This document shows positions 48,088 through 57,220 of a DNA stretch of 60,471 nt, piece by piece; position 1 is the stretch's first letter; the number at the start of each line of letters is the position of its first letter. Origin of the DNA: an uncultured Collinsella sp. (lineage in GTDB: Bacteria > Actinomycetota > Coriobacteriia > Coriobacteriales > Coriobacteriaceae); contig CABSAN010000007.1 in assembly GCA_902475785.1 (NCBI GenBank), forward strand, positions 1-60,471, read 5' to 3'. The notes below the pieces were generated by a model. That model was not told the origin of the DNA. It saw only the letters and a list, made by a program, of their open reading frames with translations, and did no database searches. The position numbers and the translations under genes are program-made.

Positions 48088-48132
48088 CTCCGTTTGAATC
48101 ATCTGGCCGATACCCGGTAAGAGAGGATTGCC

Positions 48133-49158
48133 ATGCTCGCGTTTAACAACGATTATTCCCACGGCGCACATCCGGCAGTGCTGCAGGCGCTCGTCGACAC
48201 CAATATGGAGCCGCAGCCCGGCTACGGTACCGATGCGCACACCGAGCGTGCCAAGCAGCTTATCCGCGAGGCCTGTCAGGCGCCCGACGCCGACGTGTTT
48301 TTTCTGGTGGGCGGCACGCAGGCCAACGCGACGGTGATCGACATGCTGCTCGCGCCGTACGAGGGCGTCGTTGCTGCTGAGACTGGCCACGTCGCCTGCC
48401 ATGAGGCAGGCGCCATCGAGTTTGGCGGTCACAAGGTGCTCACCATCCCCGGATACGAGGGCAAGATGCACGCCGAGGACCTCGAGAACTATATCCAGGT
48501 GTTCTACGAAAACGAGAGCTACGAGCACACGGTGTTCCCGGGTGCCGTGTACGTGAGCCTATCGACCGAGTACGGCACGCTGTACTCCAAGGCCGAGCTC
48601 GCGGCGATTCACGCGGTGTGCCAGAAGCGCGAGATTCCGCTGTTTGTGGACGGTGCTCGCCTGGCCTATGCGCTGGCGGCCGATGAGTGCGACATTACCC
48701 TGCCCGAGCTGGCGCAGCTGTGTGACGTGTTCTACATCGGCGGCACCAAGTGTGGCGCTCTGTGCGGCGAGGCCGTGGTGTTTTGCGGCATGCATGCTCC
48801 GGCGCATCCCATTCCGCGTATTAAGCAGCATGGCGCACTGCTTGCCAAGGGCCGCCTGACGGGTGTGCAGTTCGAGGCCCTTTTTACCGATGGCCTGTAT
48901 TTTGAGATTGGTCGCCAGGCGATTGAGACCGCGCAGGCGCTTCGTCGCGTGCTGCACGAGCGCGGCTACCAGTTCTTCTTGGAGACGCCGACGAACCAGC
49001 AGTTTGTGATTCTGCCCAACGAGGACATGGCGCGCATTCGCGAGCATGCGGCGATCGAGTACTGGGAAAAGTACGACGATACCCACACGGTGGTGCGTTT
49101 TTGCACCAGCTGGGCCACGACGCAGGAGGATATCGACGCGTTGGCGGCGGTTCTGTAG
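48133..49158 (+). CDS. Threonine aldolase-like PLP enzyme
   Basis: 341 residues; AAGAGAGGA before ATG. Beta-eliminating lyase family fold type I: FFLVGGTQANA, ETGHVACHEAGAIE, FVDGARLAYAL and the PLP Lys in YIGGTKCGALCGEA near residue 205. It probably cleaves L-threonine or a related beta-hydroxy amino acid to glycine and an aldehyde. Followed by a strong terminator. Confidence 0.93.
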   Translation: MLAFNNDYSHGAHPAVLQALVDTNMEPQPGYGTDAHTERAKQLIREACQAPDADVFFLVGGTQANATVIDMLLAPYEGVVAAETGHVACHEAGAIEFGGHKVLTIPGYEGKMHAEDLENYIQVFYENESYEHTVFPGAVYVSLSTEYGTLYSKAELAAIHAVCQKREIPLFVDGARLAYALAADECDITLPELAQLCDVFYIGGTKCGALCGEAVVFCGMHAPAHPIPRIKQHGALLAKGRLTGVQFEALFTDGLYFEIGRQAIETAQALRRVLHERGYQFFLETPTNQQFVILPNEDMARIREHAAIEYWEKYDDTHTVVRFCTSWATTQEDIDALAAVL

Positions 49159-49176
49159 CCTGATGTAATGACGAGG

Positions 49177-49221
49177 GGCCGCCTTGCGCTGGGTTTGGCG
49201 CAAGGCGGCCTTTGTTTTTGA
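49177..49221 (+). terminator. Terminator of the aldolase-like gene
   Basis: GGCCGCCTTGCGC and GCGCAAGGCGGCC form a 13-bp perfect stem with a TTTGTTTTT tail. Confidence 0.92.
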
Positions 49222-49235
49222 GGGAGAAGGGTTGT

Positions 49236-49817
49236 ATGACCGAGATGTCCGAGCCGACGATTCGCCTGGCGACGCCCGATGATGCGCCGGCGTTGCTTGC
49301 CATCTATGAGCCGTATGTGCGCCAGACGGCGATTACCTGCGAATACGAGGTGCCGAGCGTTGAGGAGTTCGCCGGGCGCATCGAGCGTACGCTCAAGCGC
49401 TATCCATATTTGGTGATGGAGCTGGACGGGCGTCCGGTAGGCTATGCCTACGTGAGTCCGCTCAACAGCCGCGAGGCATACGACTGGTCGGTCGAGACGT
49501 CGATCTACCTGGCGCGCGATGTGCGCCATGGCGGGCTGGGTCGCAAGCTGCACGACGCGATCAAGCAATGCCTGGTCGCGATGGGCATCACCAACATGTG
49601 CGCGCTCATCGCCGTGCCGCACGACAAGGACGACGAGTATCTGACGCACAACAGCCAGGATTTCCATGCCCATATGGGATATCGCCTGGTGGGCGCCTTC
49701 GACCGATGCGCCCAAAAGTTCGGCCGCTGGTACGACATGTGCTGGATGGAGCTGGTCCTGGCCGAGCGCACACCCAACCAACCCAAACCAACCTGGTTCC
49801 CCGCCCTCCTCGCCTAA
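49236..49817 (+). CDS. GNAT N-acetyltransferase
   Basis: 193 residues from ATG 49236 (AGGGAGAAGG upstream; an in-frame start eight codons earlier overlaps the terminator). Acetyl-CoA binding motif A is SIYLARDVRHGGLGRKLHDAI, and IAVPHDKDDEYLTHNSQDFHAHMGYRLVG is the substrate side. Resembles phosphinothricin-type acetyltransferases by its N-terminal IRLATPDDAPALLAIYEPYV. Substrate unknown. Confidence 0.9.
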   Translation: MTEMSEPTIRLATPDDAPALLAIYEPYVRQTAITCEYEVPSVEEFAGRIERTLKRYPYLVMELDGRPVGYAYVSPLNSREAYDWSVETSIYLARDVRHGGLGRKLHDAIKQCLVAMGITNMCALIAVPHDKDDEYLTHNSQDFHAHMGYRLVGAFDRCAQKFGRWYDMCWMELVLAERTPNQPKPTWFPALLA

Positions 49818-49856
49818 AACCACCACAAAGGTGCCTGTCCCCATTGTGGTGGTTTT
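49816..49856. repeat. GTCCC-core palindrome between converging genes
   Basis: AAAACCACCACAA (49816-49828) and TTGTGGTGGTTTT (49844-49856) are perfect inverted copies around a core with GTGCCTGTCCCC. It begins in the stop codon of the acetyltransferase gene and ends eight bases before the stop of the GntR gene, so it may terminate both. Confidence 0.85.
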
Positions 49857-49864
49857 GGTGTTGG

Positions 49865-50587
49865 TTAGCCGATGGGCTCGGTGTATTTGGCGCGGTCGGT
49901 GCGTTGGATGCGCTTGGAGACGTGGAGCGGGCGACCGTCGGTGTCGTAGACGTAGTCGGTGATTAGGATCAACGCCTGCCCGCGCTCAACGTTGAGCAAA
50001 AACGCCTCGTTTTGCGAGGCATAGCACACCTCAAAGGTCTTGTGCCCCTGTGCCGGCGCGCGATGGAACTCCTGTCGCAGCGTGGCGTAGAGCGAACCGT
50101 TGATATCGCGATCGATGAGCGTCTCGAAGCTTGGCGGCAGGTAGGTGGTCTCCAAGCACAGCGGCGCGTCGTCCAGGTAGCGCAGGCGGACAAGTTTGAC
50201 GAGCTTGCTGCCCACGGCGGCGTCAAAGAACTTAGCTATGCTGCCGGCCGCCTTGGCAAAGCCCGAGTCCACGGTGCGCGTAGTGGGCTTCATGCCCTGG
50301 CCTTCGACCTGTGCCGTATAGCTCGAAAACACCAGGTTGTTCTCGTGGAGTGCCGGCGTGTCGGCCACAAAGGCACCACGTCCGCGCTCGGTGCGAACCA
50401 GGCCCTCGTCAACGAGCACCTTAAGGGCATGGCGCACGGTGCTGCGCGACAGCCCCGATTCGTCCATGAGCTCCATCTCGGACGGCAGCTTGTCTCCGCG
50501 TGCGTAGACGCCGGCGGCGATGCGGTCACGCAGCATGCCCGCCAAGCGCTCGTATTGGCTCAGTTTCTTTTTAGATGAGACGCTCAT
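49865..50587 (-). CDS. GntR-family regulator with UTRA domain (HutC type), copy 1
   Basis: 240 residues. Winged helix (8-75) with LPSEMELMDESGLSRSTVRHALKVL, then UTRA effector domain (about 95-238) with ETTYLPPSFETLIDRDING, a fold that binds phosphorylated sugars or amino acids. Divergent from the SIS-domain gene; CTTGTATGC motifs lie in the shared gap. It is likely the repressor of that gene. Confidence 0.92.
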   Translation of the reverse strand: MSVSSKKKLSQYERLAGMLRDRIAAGVYARGDKLPSEMELMDESGLSRSTVRHALKVLVDEGLVRTERGRGAFVADTPALHENNLVFSSYTAQVEGQGMKPTTRTVDSGFAKAAGSIAKFFDAAVGSKLVKLVRLRYLDDAPLCLETTYLPPSFETLIDRDINGSLYATLRQEFHRAPAQGHKTFEVCYASQNEAFLLNVERGQALILITDYVYDTDGRPLHVSKRIQRTDRAKYTEPIG

Positions 50588-50605
50588 ATTGCCAACCTAT
50601 ATCTA

Positions 50606-50754
50606 ACTTGTATGCTTAACTAAGCAAGCATGTATTCAACACAACAATAAAACCGCTGGTAACGAGTAATCGAAAACCACAGCGGCAAAATATCTAAGTC
50701 AAATATAGCATACAACTAGTCGACATAACCAAAACATGTATGTAACTTGTATGC
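50606..50754. promoter_or_regulatory. Operator cluster ACTTGTATGC in the divergent GntR/SIS gap
   Basis: ACTTGTATGC occurs at 50606-50615 and 50745-50754 and inverted as GCATACAACT at 50708-50717 (one change), with additional ATGTAT half-sites at 50630 and 50735. The 205-bp gap is AT-rich and holds both promoters. Binding by the adjacent GntR protein is inferred. Confidence 0.6.
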
Positions 50755-50792
50755 CATCAAGAGCATCAAACGAGAAGAAAGGCTGATGCGCG

Positions 50793-51785
50793 ATGACTAC
50801 TCAGGAACAGGTTAAGGATGTCGTCTCCCAGGTTTTGGCTGACAAGGCAGACAAGGGCGGCATCAAGCGCGTCGTGTGGATCGGCGCCGGCGGATCCAAC
50901 GGCGGCAACTATCCTGCCCAGTATTTTATGGAGCACGAGGCCACGCAGGTCGTGAGCTCCAGCTACACCAGCAACGAGTTCGTGCACGCCACGCCTGCCT
51001 ATGTCAACGAGAACACCCTGGCCGTCGTCGTGTCCATGCGCGGCACCAAGGAGACCATCGTCGCCGCCCAGGTCGCCAAGGACCACGGCGCCAGCACCAT
51101 CGCCATCTATGTTGACGAGTCCGGTCTCACCGAGGTTTGCGACTACAAGATCCAGTACGACAGCCTGGCCGTCGACGAGTCCTGCATGGGCCGTACCAAC
51201 TCCGCCGTCGTGACCATGATCGCTATGGAGCTCACGCAGCAGACCGAGGGCTATGCCGAGTACGAGACCGCTATGGCCGCGTTCGACTTGGTCGACCCCA
51301 TCTATCGCAAGGCCGTCGAGTACACCCGTCCGCTCGCTGCCAAGTGGGCCGAGCAGAACGCCGACAAGCCCTGCATCAACGTGATGGCTCAGGGTCCGCT
51401 CTTTGGTGCCGCCTACGTCTTTAGCATCTGCAACGTGCAGGAGATGCTGCAGATCGACTCTTGCACCATCAACACCTGCGACTTCTTCCACGGCCCCTTC
51501 GAGATCCTGGACAAGCGCACCTCGCTGTTCCAGCTCATCAGCGTCGGCCGCAGCCGCTGCAACGACGAGCGCGGCATCCGCTTTGTCAACCAGTACGGTG
51601 GCGAGCGCGTCTATCAGCTCGACGCCAAGGAGCTCGGCCTCAACGACATCAAGGACAGCGTGAGCGAGTACTTCAACCACCTGATCTTTGCCCCGATCCT
51701 CAACAACGTCTACATGCGTGCACTCTCTGCCGTCACCCACAAGGACTACATGACGCGCCGCTACATGTGGAAGCTTGACTACTAG
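50793..51785 (+). CDS. SIS-domain Amadori 6-phosphate deglycase (FrlB/GfrE/GfrF-like), copy 1
   Basis: 330 residues; AAGAAAGG before ATG. Two SIS domains: WIGAGGSNGGNYPAQYF and VVVSMRGTKETIVAAQVAKDHGA in the first, then CDFFHGPFEILD in the second; it ends RRYMWKLDY, matching the other deglycase at 56203. These enzymes release lysine (or another amine) and hexose 6-phosphate from fructoselysine or glucoselysine 6-phosphate. Substrate specificity of the two copies cannot be told apart from sequence reading. Confidence 0.88.
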   Translation: MTTQEQVKDVVSQVLADKADKGGIKRVVWIGAGGSNGGNYPAQYFMEHEATQVVSSSYTSNEFVHATPAYVNENTLAVVVSMRGTKETIVAAQVAKDHGASTIAIYVDESGLTEVCDYKIQYDSLAVDESCMGRTNSAVVTMIAMELTQQTEGYAEYETAMAAFDLVDPIYRKAVEYTRPLAAKWAEQNADKPCINVMAQGPLFGAAYVFSICNVQEMLQIDSCTINTCDFFHGPFEILDKRTSLFQLISVGRSRCNDERGIRFVNQYGGERVYQLDAKELGLNDIKDSVSEYFNHLIFAPILNNVYMRALSAVTHKDYMTRRYMWKLDY

Positions 51786-51820
51786 GGGATAGAGCGGCCT
51801 AACAGCTCGATGTCCTCATA

Positions 51821-51887
51821 AGTTGCGGTGGAATAGTTCCTGTTTGGGGGTCTGAAGCCTCTATTCAGGAACTATTTCACCGCAACT
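51821..51887. repeat. 67-bp hairpin element, copy B
   Basis: Arms 51821-51840 and 51868-51887 match those of copy A at 25007; the 27-base loop is different. Located 35 bp after the deglycase stop. Confidence 0.9.
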
Positions 51888-51896
51888 GAATTCATG

Positions 51897-52031
51897 GCAG
51901 CGCTTGGGGACGTTCCTTTTCTGCCGGCAGTTGGGTAGTCGTTGGTGACGTTCTTAAATGACTAGTCATTCAGGAACGTTCTTAACCGACTAGTCATTTA
52001 AGTACGTCCCCAATGAGTACCCAATGACTAT
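51897..52031. repeat. Compound GGGGAC-type repeat
   Basis: TTGGGGACGTTCCTTTTCTG (51904-51923) resembles 17060. Then GGTAGTCGTTGGTGACGTT, AATGACTAGTCATT (a perfect 14-base palindrome, about 51957-51970) and several ACGTTCTTAA/TTAAGTACGTCCCC units follow to 52031. Related to 11212-11296. Confidence 0.7.
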
Positions 52032-52033
52032 GT

Positions 52034-52057
52034 GGGCGAGCAGATTTTCCGCTCGCC
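52034..52057. terminator. Hairpin GGCGAGC/GCTCGCC before the EamA gene
   Basis: A seven-base GC stem with a T-rich loop; short T tract follows. Weak terminator or leader structure. Confidence 0.4.
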
Positions 52058-52067
52058 GATTTGTGTC

Positions 52068-52095
52068 TTGAAAAATGTATATAACGACTATAACG
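52068..52095 (+). promoter_or_regulatory. Promoter with two TATAACG boxes
   Basis: TTGAAA (52068-52073) and TATAAC (52089-52094) are 15 bp apart. TATAACG occurs at 52080-52086 and 52089-52095. The same or inverted motif is present before the PTS operon (53367, 53379) and before the second GntR gene (59510). Confidence 0.5.
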
Positions 52096-52135
52096 TAGTA
52101 CGAAACATATTGGAAACAACACCGAGGAGGCTGCG

Positions 52136-53218
52136 TTGAAGAAAAGCAATCTGGGCTATGCGCTGGTGCTGATCGCCGCGCTTATGTGGGGCACCATCGG
52201 AATCTTTGTTAACGGAATATCGGCCCTGGGTGTTTCGTCTCAGAGCATGGCGGCCTTTCGCCTGTTGTCGGGTGCCGTTTTAATGGCTCCGGTCTTGGCA
52301 TTTATGGGTTGCCAGGGAGGTGCTCGTGAGGGAAAAGCCTCGGGTCCCATGGCATTGTTCAAGGCAAGTCCTAAAGAGCTTGTTCCCTGCGCGCTTGTCG
52401 GTATCGTCGGTTTAGCCGTCGCCAACACCTGCTATTACGAGTGCATGGGCGAGGTGGGCATGTCCACGGCCTCGGTGCTGCTCTACACCTCGCCGGTGTT
52501 TGGCGTCGCGCTCGGCCGCGTGCTTTATCGCGAGGACGTGACCCCCAACAAGCTCGTCGCCATCGTCTTTAACATTGTGGGTTGTGTGCTCGCGGTGACG
52601 AGCGGCGACCTGTCTGGTTTCCATTTCTCGGTTTGGGGCGTCGCGTCGGGTGTGATCGCCGGACTTTGCGGTGCGCTGCTGGCGGTGTTTAGCCGTATGG
52701 CTACCAAGGCGCTGCATCCGCTGGCGGTGACGTTTTGGGGCTTTGTCTTTGGCGGATGCTTCATGGCGGTGCTTTCGGCTCCGTGGTCCGATGTAGCCGC
52801 GGCAATGTCCCCGCAGCTCATTCTGCTGTTCGCAGGCTTTGGCTTTATTCCGACGGCTCTTGCGTACATCTTCTATATGCAGGGCCTTTCGATGGATCTT
52901 GAGGCATCGAAGGTGCCGGTCGTGGCTTCGTTCGAAACCGTGGCGACCGTTCTGGTCGGTATTGGCATCTACGCCGAGCCCGCCGGCGCAATCAAGGTCC
53001 TGGGCATCGTGCTGGTGCTCGCGTCCATCCTGATTATGAACACCAACTTCTCCAAGCTGCGCAACAGTGCCTTTGTCGGCCATATCGTTGAGAGCATGAC
53101 CTTTAAGCCCAACGCGTGGTGGACGGAGAAATCGCAGGACATGGATCTGTTCCGCGAGCGCACCGGCATCGCGCTGGAGCCCACCGTGCAGGAAAGCCCT
53201 TGGTACTTCGTGCGATAG
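52136..53218 (+). CDS. EamA-family transporter (DMT superfamily)
   Basis: 360 residues from TTG 52136; GAGGAGG five bases upstream supports this start. About ten hydrophobic segments in two EamA repeats (8-155 and 165-300), beginning ALVLIAALMWGTIGIFVNGI. A hydrophilic tail of about 55 residues (305-360) is unusual for the family. Placed between the deglycase and the PTS, it may export a reaction product such as lysine; this is inference. Confidence 0.88.
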   Translation: MKKSNLGYALVLIAALMWGTIGIFVNGISALGVSSQSMAAFRLLSGAVLMAPVLAFMGCQGGAREGKASGPMALFKASPKELVPCALVGIVGLAVANTCYYECMGEVGMSTASVLLYTSPVFGVALGRVLYREDVTPNKLVAIVFNIVGCVLAVTSGDLSGFHFSVWGVASGVIAGLCGALLAVFSRMATKALHPLAVTFWGFVFGGCFMAVLSAPWSDVAAAMSPQLILLFAGFGFIPTALAYIFYMQGLSMDLEASKVPVVASFETVATVLVGIGIYAEPAGAIKVLGIVLVLASILIMNTNFSKLRNSAFVGHIVESMTFKPNAWWTEKSQDMDLFRERTGIALEPTVQESPWYFVR

Positions 53219-53366
53219 AGGATTGCGCGCAGGGTCTGACCTGGGGTTATCCAGCCAGCGCCGGCCTACCCAGCCCCAACGTTTCAAGTACGTTAAACCC
53301 GTCAACGGTCGATTTTCACCCGCGAACGGTCTTTATACTAATTAGCAATATAAGCAACGTATAAGA

Positions 53367-53385
53367 CGTTATAATGACCATAACG
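53367..53385 (+). promoter_or_regulatory. CGTTATA/CATAACG operator before the PTS operon
   Basis: CGTTATA (53367-53373) and CATAACG (53379-53385) form an imperfect inverted pair 17 bases before the EIIAB start. Confidence 0.5.
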
Positions 53386-53401
53386 AAAAGGAGGAGGCAA
53401 G

Positions 53402-54325
53402 ATGAATCAGATCATTCTCGCATCTCATGGCGGCCTGGCCGCAGGCGCCAAAGACACGCTCGAGATGGTTCTCGGCGACGTGTCGAACGTCCACGTCGTG
53501 TCGCTTGCTCGTGACGACAAGGAGCCCATCACCAATAAGGTGGGCGCCATGATCGCCACGTTCAACGCGGACGACACCGTCTACGTGCTGACCGATATGC
53601 TCGGCAGCTCGGTCAACAACAACATGGTCGAGCTTTCCAAGAACGGCACGAAGTTCACGGTTGTCAGCGGTTTCAACATCCCGTTGGCGCTCACGCTCGC
53701 TATGAGCCCCGTCCCCGTCAAGGGCGCCGAGCTCGCGGCCCTCATCAACGAGGCCCGCACCGGTCTGACCAACCCCAACGCACCGGTCGAGGCCGCCGCG
53801 GCTCCCGCCAAGAAGGCCAAGGCGTCCCGTCACAGCTCCGGTCCCGCCAAGATCGTCCTCGCACGTCTTGACTACCGTCTGCTGCACGGCCAGGTCGTCT
53901 TTACCTGGACCACCAAGGTTCAGGCCGAGCGCATCATCGTCGTCGACAACGCTGCCGCCAACGATGACATCAAGAAGGGCGCTCTTAAGCTGGCCAAGCC
54001 CCAGGGCGTGCGCCTGAACGTCTTCACCGTCGAGCGTGCCCTCGCCAAGATGGACAAGCTCAACACCCTCGGCGAGCGCGTCATGTTCGTCTTTGGCAAC
54101 ACGGCCGAGATGCTGCAGTTCTGCCAGGGCTACAAGCTCGACGCCATCAACTTGGGCGCCACCGCCAACCACGACGGTGCCGATCAGGTCGGCGGCAAGG
54201 ACAGCTCCGTCTTCCTCGACGCCACCCAGAAGGCCGACGTCAACCAGCTGCTTGACATGGGCATCAAGCTCTACGTCCAGCAGACCCCTACGTATCAGAG
54301 CGTCGACATCGACGCCAAGCTGTAA
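53402..54325 (+). CDS. PTS EIIAB fusion, mannose family
   Basis: 307 residues; AAAGGAGGAGG before ATG. EIIA (1-125) with active His in ILASHGGLAAG, an Ala/Lys linker (about 128-145), and EIIB (about 148-307) with active His in LDYRLLHGQVVF. It phosphorylates the incoming Amadori compound (inferred from the FrlB-like enzyme next to it). The Gfr systems for glucoselysine/fructoselysine use separate EIIA and EIIB; here they are fused. Confidence 0.93.
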   Translation: MNQIILASHGGLAAGAKDTLEMVLGDVSNVHVVSLARDDKEPITNKVGAMIATFNADDTVYVLTDMLGSSVNNNMVELSKNGTKFTVVSGFNIPLALTLAMSPVPVKGAELAALINEARTGLTNPNAPVEAAAAPAKKAKASRHSSGPAKIVLARLDYRLLHGQVVFTWTTKVQAERIIVVDNAAANDDIKKGALKLAKPQGVRLNVFTVERALAKMDKLNTLGERVMFVFGNTAEMLQFCQGYKLDAINLGATANHDGADQVGGKDSSVFLDATQKADVNQLLDMGIKLYVQQTPTYQSVDIDAKL

Positions 54326-54361
54326 TCAACCAGGCTTTTGCCTGACTGAAAGGAGAAGGGT

Positions 54362-55156
54362 ATGAATACGTTCATCAGTGCGGTGCTCGTCGGCCTCGTC
54401 GGCGTGTTCTGCATGTGGGACTCCCGCCTGCTCGGTCGTCTTAACTTCGAGCAGCCCCTCGTTGGCGCTACACTCGTCGGTCTGCTGCTGGGCGATGTGC
54501 CCACCGGCCTTGCCGTCGGTGCCGCCGTCGAGCTCGTGTCCATGGGCCTGGTGCAGGTCGGCGCCGCCGTTCCGCCCGATATGGTCCTGGGCGGCATCGT
54601 GGCCGCTGCCTTTGCGTGCCTGACCGATGCTTCCGCCGAGACCGCCATGACGATCGCCATCCCGGTCGCCGTCCTGGGTCAGCTCCTCGGCATCGTGTTC
54701 CGTTCCATCATCGCCGCCCTCACCCATGTGGCAGATAACGCGATCGATAACGGAAAGTTCAAGACCGCCTACCGTATGCACATCTGCGCCGGCTCCGGTC
54801 TGTACGCCATCATGTACTTCCTGCCGATCTTCCTCGCCGTCTTTGTTGGCACCGACCTGGTTCAGGCCATCGTCAACATGGTTCCCGAGTGGCTGTCCAC
54901 TGGTCTTAACGTTTCGACCAAGATCATGACCGCCTACGGCTTGGCTCTGCTGCTCACCATGATGATCAAGAAGGGTATGACTCCGTTCCTGTTCATCGGT
55001 TTCCTGCTCGCCGCTTACCTCAACCTGTCCGTCATCGCGGTCGCTCTGATCGGTGTGTGCCTGGCTGTCGTCTTCATGGGCTTCAAGTTCAACGGTTCCC
55101 ATGCAGCCGCCGGTGTCGATTCCGACTACGATCCGCTCGAAGACGACGAAGACTAA
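54362..55156 (+). CDS. PTS EIIC, mannose family
   Basis: 264 residues; AAAGGAGAAGG before ATG. Seven to eight hydrophobic segments with family motifs LVGATLVGLLLGDVPTGLAVGAAVELVSMGLVQVG. Forms the membrane channel with EIID. The C-terminal tail is acidic (YDPLEDDED). Confidence 0.94.
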   Translation: MNTFISAVLVGLVGVFCMWDSRLLGRLNFEQPLVGATLVGLLLGDVPTGLAVGAAVELVSMGLVQVGAAVPPDMVLGGIVAAAFACLTDASAETAMTIAIPVAVLGQLLGIVFRSIIAALTHVADNAIDNGKFKTAYRMHICAGSGLYAIMYFLPIFLAVFVGTDLVQAIVNMVPEWLSTGLNVSTKIMTAYGLALLLTMMIKKGMTPFLFIGFLLAAYLNLSVIAVALIGVCLAVVFMGFKFNGSHAAAGVDSDYDPLEDDED

Positions 55157-55169
55157 GGAGGAACACACT

Positions 55170-56003
55170 ATGGCAACCGCAACCAAGGACGTGTCCCTGA
55201 ACAAGAAGGTCAGCCAGTTCTTCTGGCGCTCCTGGGCCATCCAGGCCTCTTGGAACTACGAGCGTCAGATGAACATGGGCTTCCTCTACGGCATGGTTCC
55301 CACGCTCGATCGCCTCTATCCGGATGAGTCCGACCCCAAGCAGCTCGCTGCGAAGAAAGAGGCTTACCACCGTCACATGGCGTTCTACAACTGCACCCCG
55401 CAGACGAGCGCTTTCATCCTGGGCCTCTCCGCCTCCATGGAGGAGGAGTACGCCAAGGATCCCGAGAACTTCGATCCCGATTCGATCAACGCGGTCAAGA
55501 CCTCCCTCATGGGTCCGCTTTCCGGCATCGGTGACTCCTTCTTCCAGGGCACCATCCGCGTCATCGCCTTTGGCCTGGGCGTTCAGCTGGCTCAGCAGGG
55601 CTCCATCATGGGCCCGATCCTGGCCATGCTCATCTCCATCGTCCCCTCTGTGCTGATCACTTGGTTCGCAGCCAAGATGGGCTATCAGGGCGGCCACGAG
55701 TACCTGAGCAAGCTTCAGGGCGGCGACCTCATGGAGAAGCTCATGTATGTCTGCGGCATCGTGGGTCTTATGTCCGTGGGCGGCATGATCGCTACGCTGA
55801 TCGGCGCCACCACCCCGCTGCAGTTCGCTGAGGGCACCGTCGTTATCCAGGACATCCTGGACGGCATGATGCCCCAGATGATCTCCCTCGGCCTCACCGG
55901 CCTTATGTACTGGCTCATCAAGAAGAACGTCAACACCGGTTGGCTTCTCGTGATCGCCATTGTGGGCGGCATCGCCCTCTCCGCGGCCGGCATCCTGGCC
56001 TAG
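55170..56003 (+). CDS. PTS EIID, mannose family
   Basis: 277 residues from ATG 55170 (AAGGAGG eight bases upstream; the open frame upstream lies within EIIC). FWRSWAIQASWNYERQMNMGFLYGMVPTL and MGPLSGIGDSFFQGT are typical of EIID. C-terminal hydrophobic segments follow. It begins 13 bp after EIIC. A hairpin (56037-56069) follows. Confidence 0.94.
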   Translation: MATATKDVSLNKKVSQFFWRSWAIQASWNYERQMNMGFLYGMVPTLDRLYPDESDPKQLAAKKEAYHRHMAFYNCTPQTSAFILGLSASMEEEYAKDPENFDPDSINAVKTSLMGPLSGIGDSFFQGTIRVIAFGLGVQLAQQGSIMGPILAMLISIVPSVLITWFAAKMGYQGGHEYLSKLQGGDLMEKLMYVCGIVGLMSVGGMIATLIGATTPLQFAEGTVVIQDILDGMMPQMISLGLTGLMYWLIKKNVNTGWLLVIAIVGGIALSAAGILA

Positions 56004-56036
56004 TCGCGACCAAGCGTCTAACCGCTTTCCCCCGGG

Positions 56037-56069
56037 GGCCTGCCTGGCATCCCATACCCCAGGCAGGCC
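56037..56069 (+). terminator. Hairpin after EIID
   Basis: GGCCTGCCTGG and CCAGGCAGGCC form an 11-bp perfect stem without a T tail, so termination may be partial and expression of the deglycase gene reduced relative to the PTS. Confidence 0.55.
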
Positions 56070-56081
56070 TCCATCCCTAAA

Positions 56082-56112
56082 ATGCGACAATGGGACAGTC
56101 CCTTTGTCGCAT
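56082..56112. repeat. GTCCC-core palindrome between EIID and deglycase
   Basis: ATGCGACAA (56082-56090) and TTGTCGCAT (56104-56112) are perfect inverted copies; the centre GGGAC-A-GTCCC is itself palindromic. Nearly every base is paired. Confidence 0.9.
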
Positions 56113-56202
56113 CCTTAACGGGCCGGCGACTCGGCCCAAACCACGGTAACCCTGCGAGCGCCCGGCAATGTGGCGCCGCAAAAATCGAAAGGAATGTGTC
56201 AG

Positions 56203-57186
56203 ATGTACGAGATCGACCTTAACCTCCCTAAGCAGATCGTCGCTGACGTCCTGTCCAACCACGAGATCCACAGCGTCGCTTTCGTCGGCTGCGGTGCTTC
56301 CATGTCCGACCTTTACCCCGCCAAGTACTTCCTGGCCAACAACACGGACAAGCTGAACGTTCAGATTTTCACCGCTAACGAGTTCAACTACGACACGCCT
56401 TCCTGGGTCAACGAGCACACCTTCGTGATCACCTGCTCCCTCGGTGGCTCCACGCCCGAGACCGTCGAGGCCAACAAGACCGCCAAGAAGCACAACTGCC
56501 CGGTCGTCTCCCTCACCAACAAGGCTGGCTCCGCTCTGACCGTCGACGCTGACTACGTCATCGTTCACGGCTTCCACGCCAACTTCGCTGCCAAGTGCGA
56601 GAAGCCTGGCTATGCCATCGCTCTTGCTGTCGAGATCCTTCAGCAGACCGAGGGCTATGACCACTACGAGGACATGATCACCGGCCTCACCAACGTCTTC
56701 GAGCTCTGCGAGAACGCCGCTCAGCACTGCAAGAAGCTCGCCAAGAAGTTCGCCGAGGACTTCAAGGACGACAAGATGATCTACTTCATGGCTTCCGGTG
56801 CCTCCGAGAAGATGGCTTATTCTCACGCCGCCTTCCTGTTCACCGAGATGCAGTGGATCGACGCCGCCGCCTACAACACCGGCGAGTACTTCCACGGCCC
56901 GTTCGAGGTTTCCACCGAGGGTAAGCCCTATGTCTTCTTCATGTCCGATGGCGCTACCCGTCCGATGGACGCCCGCGCCCTCACCTTCCTTAAGCGCATG
57001 GGCGCCAAGGTCGCTCTGATCGACTCCAAGGACTACGGCCTGGCTGACGCTGTGCCCGCGAGCGTCGTCACCTACTTCAACCCGCTGCTGCACCTCGCCG
57101 TTATGCGTGAGTACGGCAACCAGATCGCCGAGGCCCGTCAGCACCCGCTGACCATGCGTCGCTACATGTGGAAGCTTTCCTACTAA
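56203..57186 (+). CDS. SIS-domain Amadori 6-phosphate deglycase (FrlB/GfrE/GfrF-like), copy 2
   Basis: 327 residues from ATG 56203 (AAAGGA ten bases upstream; an ATG nine bases earlier abuts the ribosome site). SIS motifs: VGCGASMSDLYPAKYFL, SLGGSTPETVEANKTAKKHN and EYFHGPFEVS; ends RRYMWKLSY. Splits phosphorylated Amadori compounds delivered by the PTS. About 30% of positions look shared with the copy at 50793 by eye; codon bias is strong. Confidence 0.9.
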   Translation: MYEIDLNLPKQIVADVLSNHEIHSVAFVGCGASMSDLYPAKYFLANNTDKLNVQIFTANEFNYDTPSWVNEHTFVITCSLGGSTPETVEANKTAKKHNCPVVSLTNKAGSALTVDADYVIVHGFHANFAAKCEKPGYAIALAVEILQQTEGYDHYEDMITGLTNVFELCENAAQHCKKLAKKFAEDFKDDKMIYFMASGASEKMAYSHAAFLFTEMQWIDAAAYNTGEYFHGPFEVSTEGKPYVFFMSDGATRPMDARALTFLKRMGAKVALIDSKDYGLADAVPASVVTYFNPLLHLAVMREYGNQIAEARQHPLTMRRYMWKLSY

Positions 57187-57220
57187 TCACAAGTAAGTAG
57201 ACCTTACGGGTTGATTGAGA

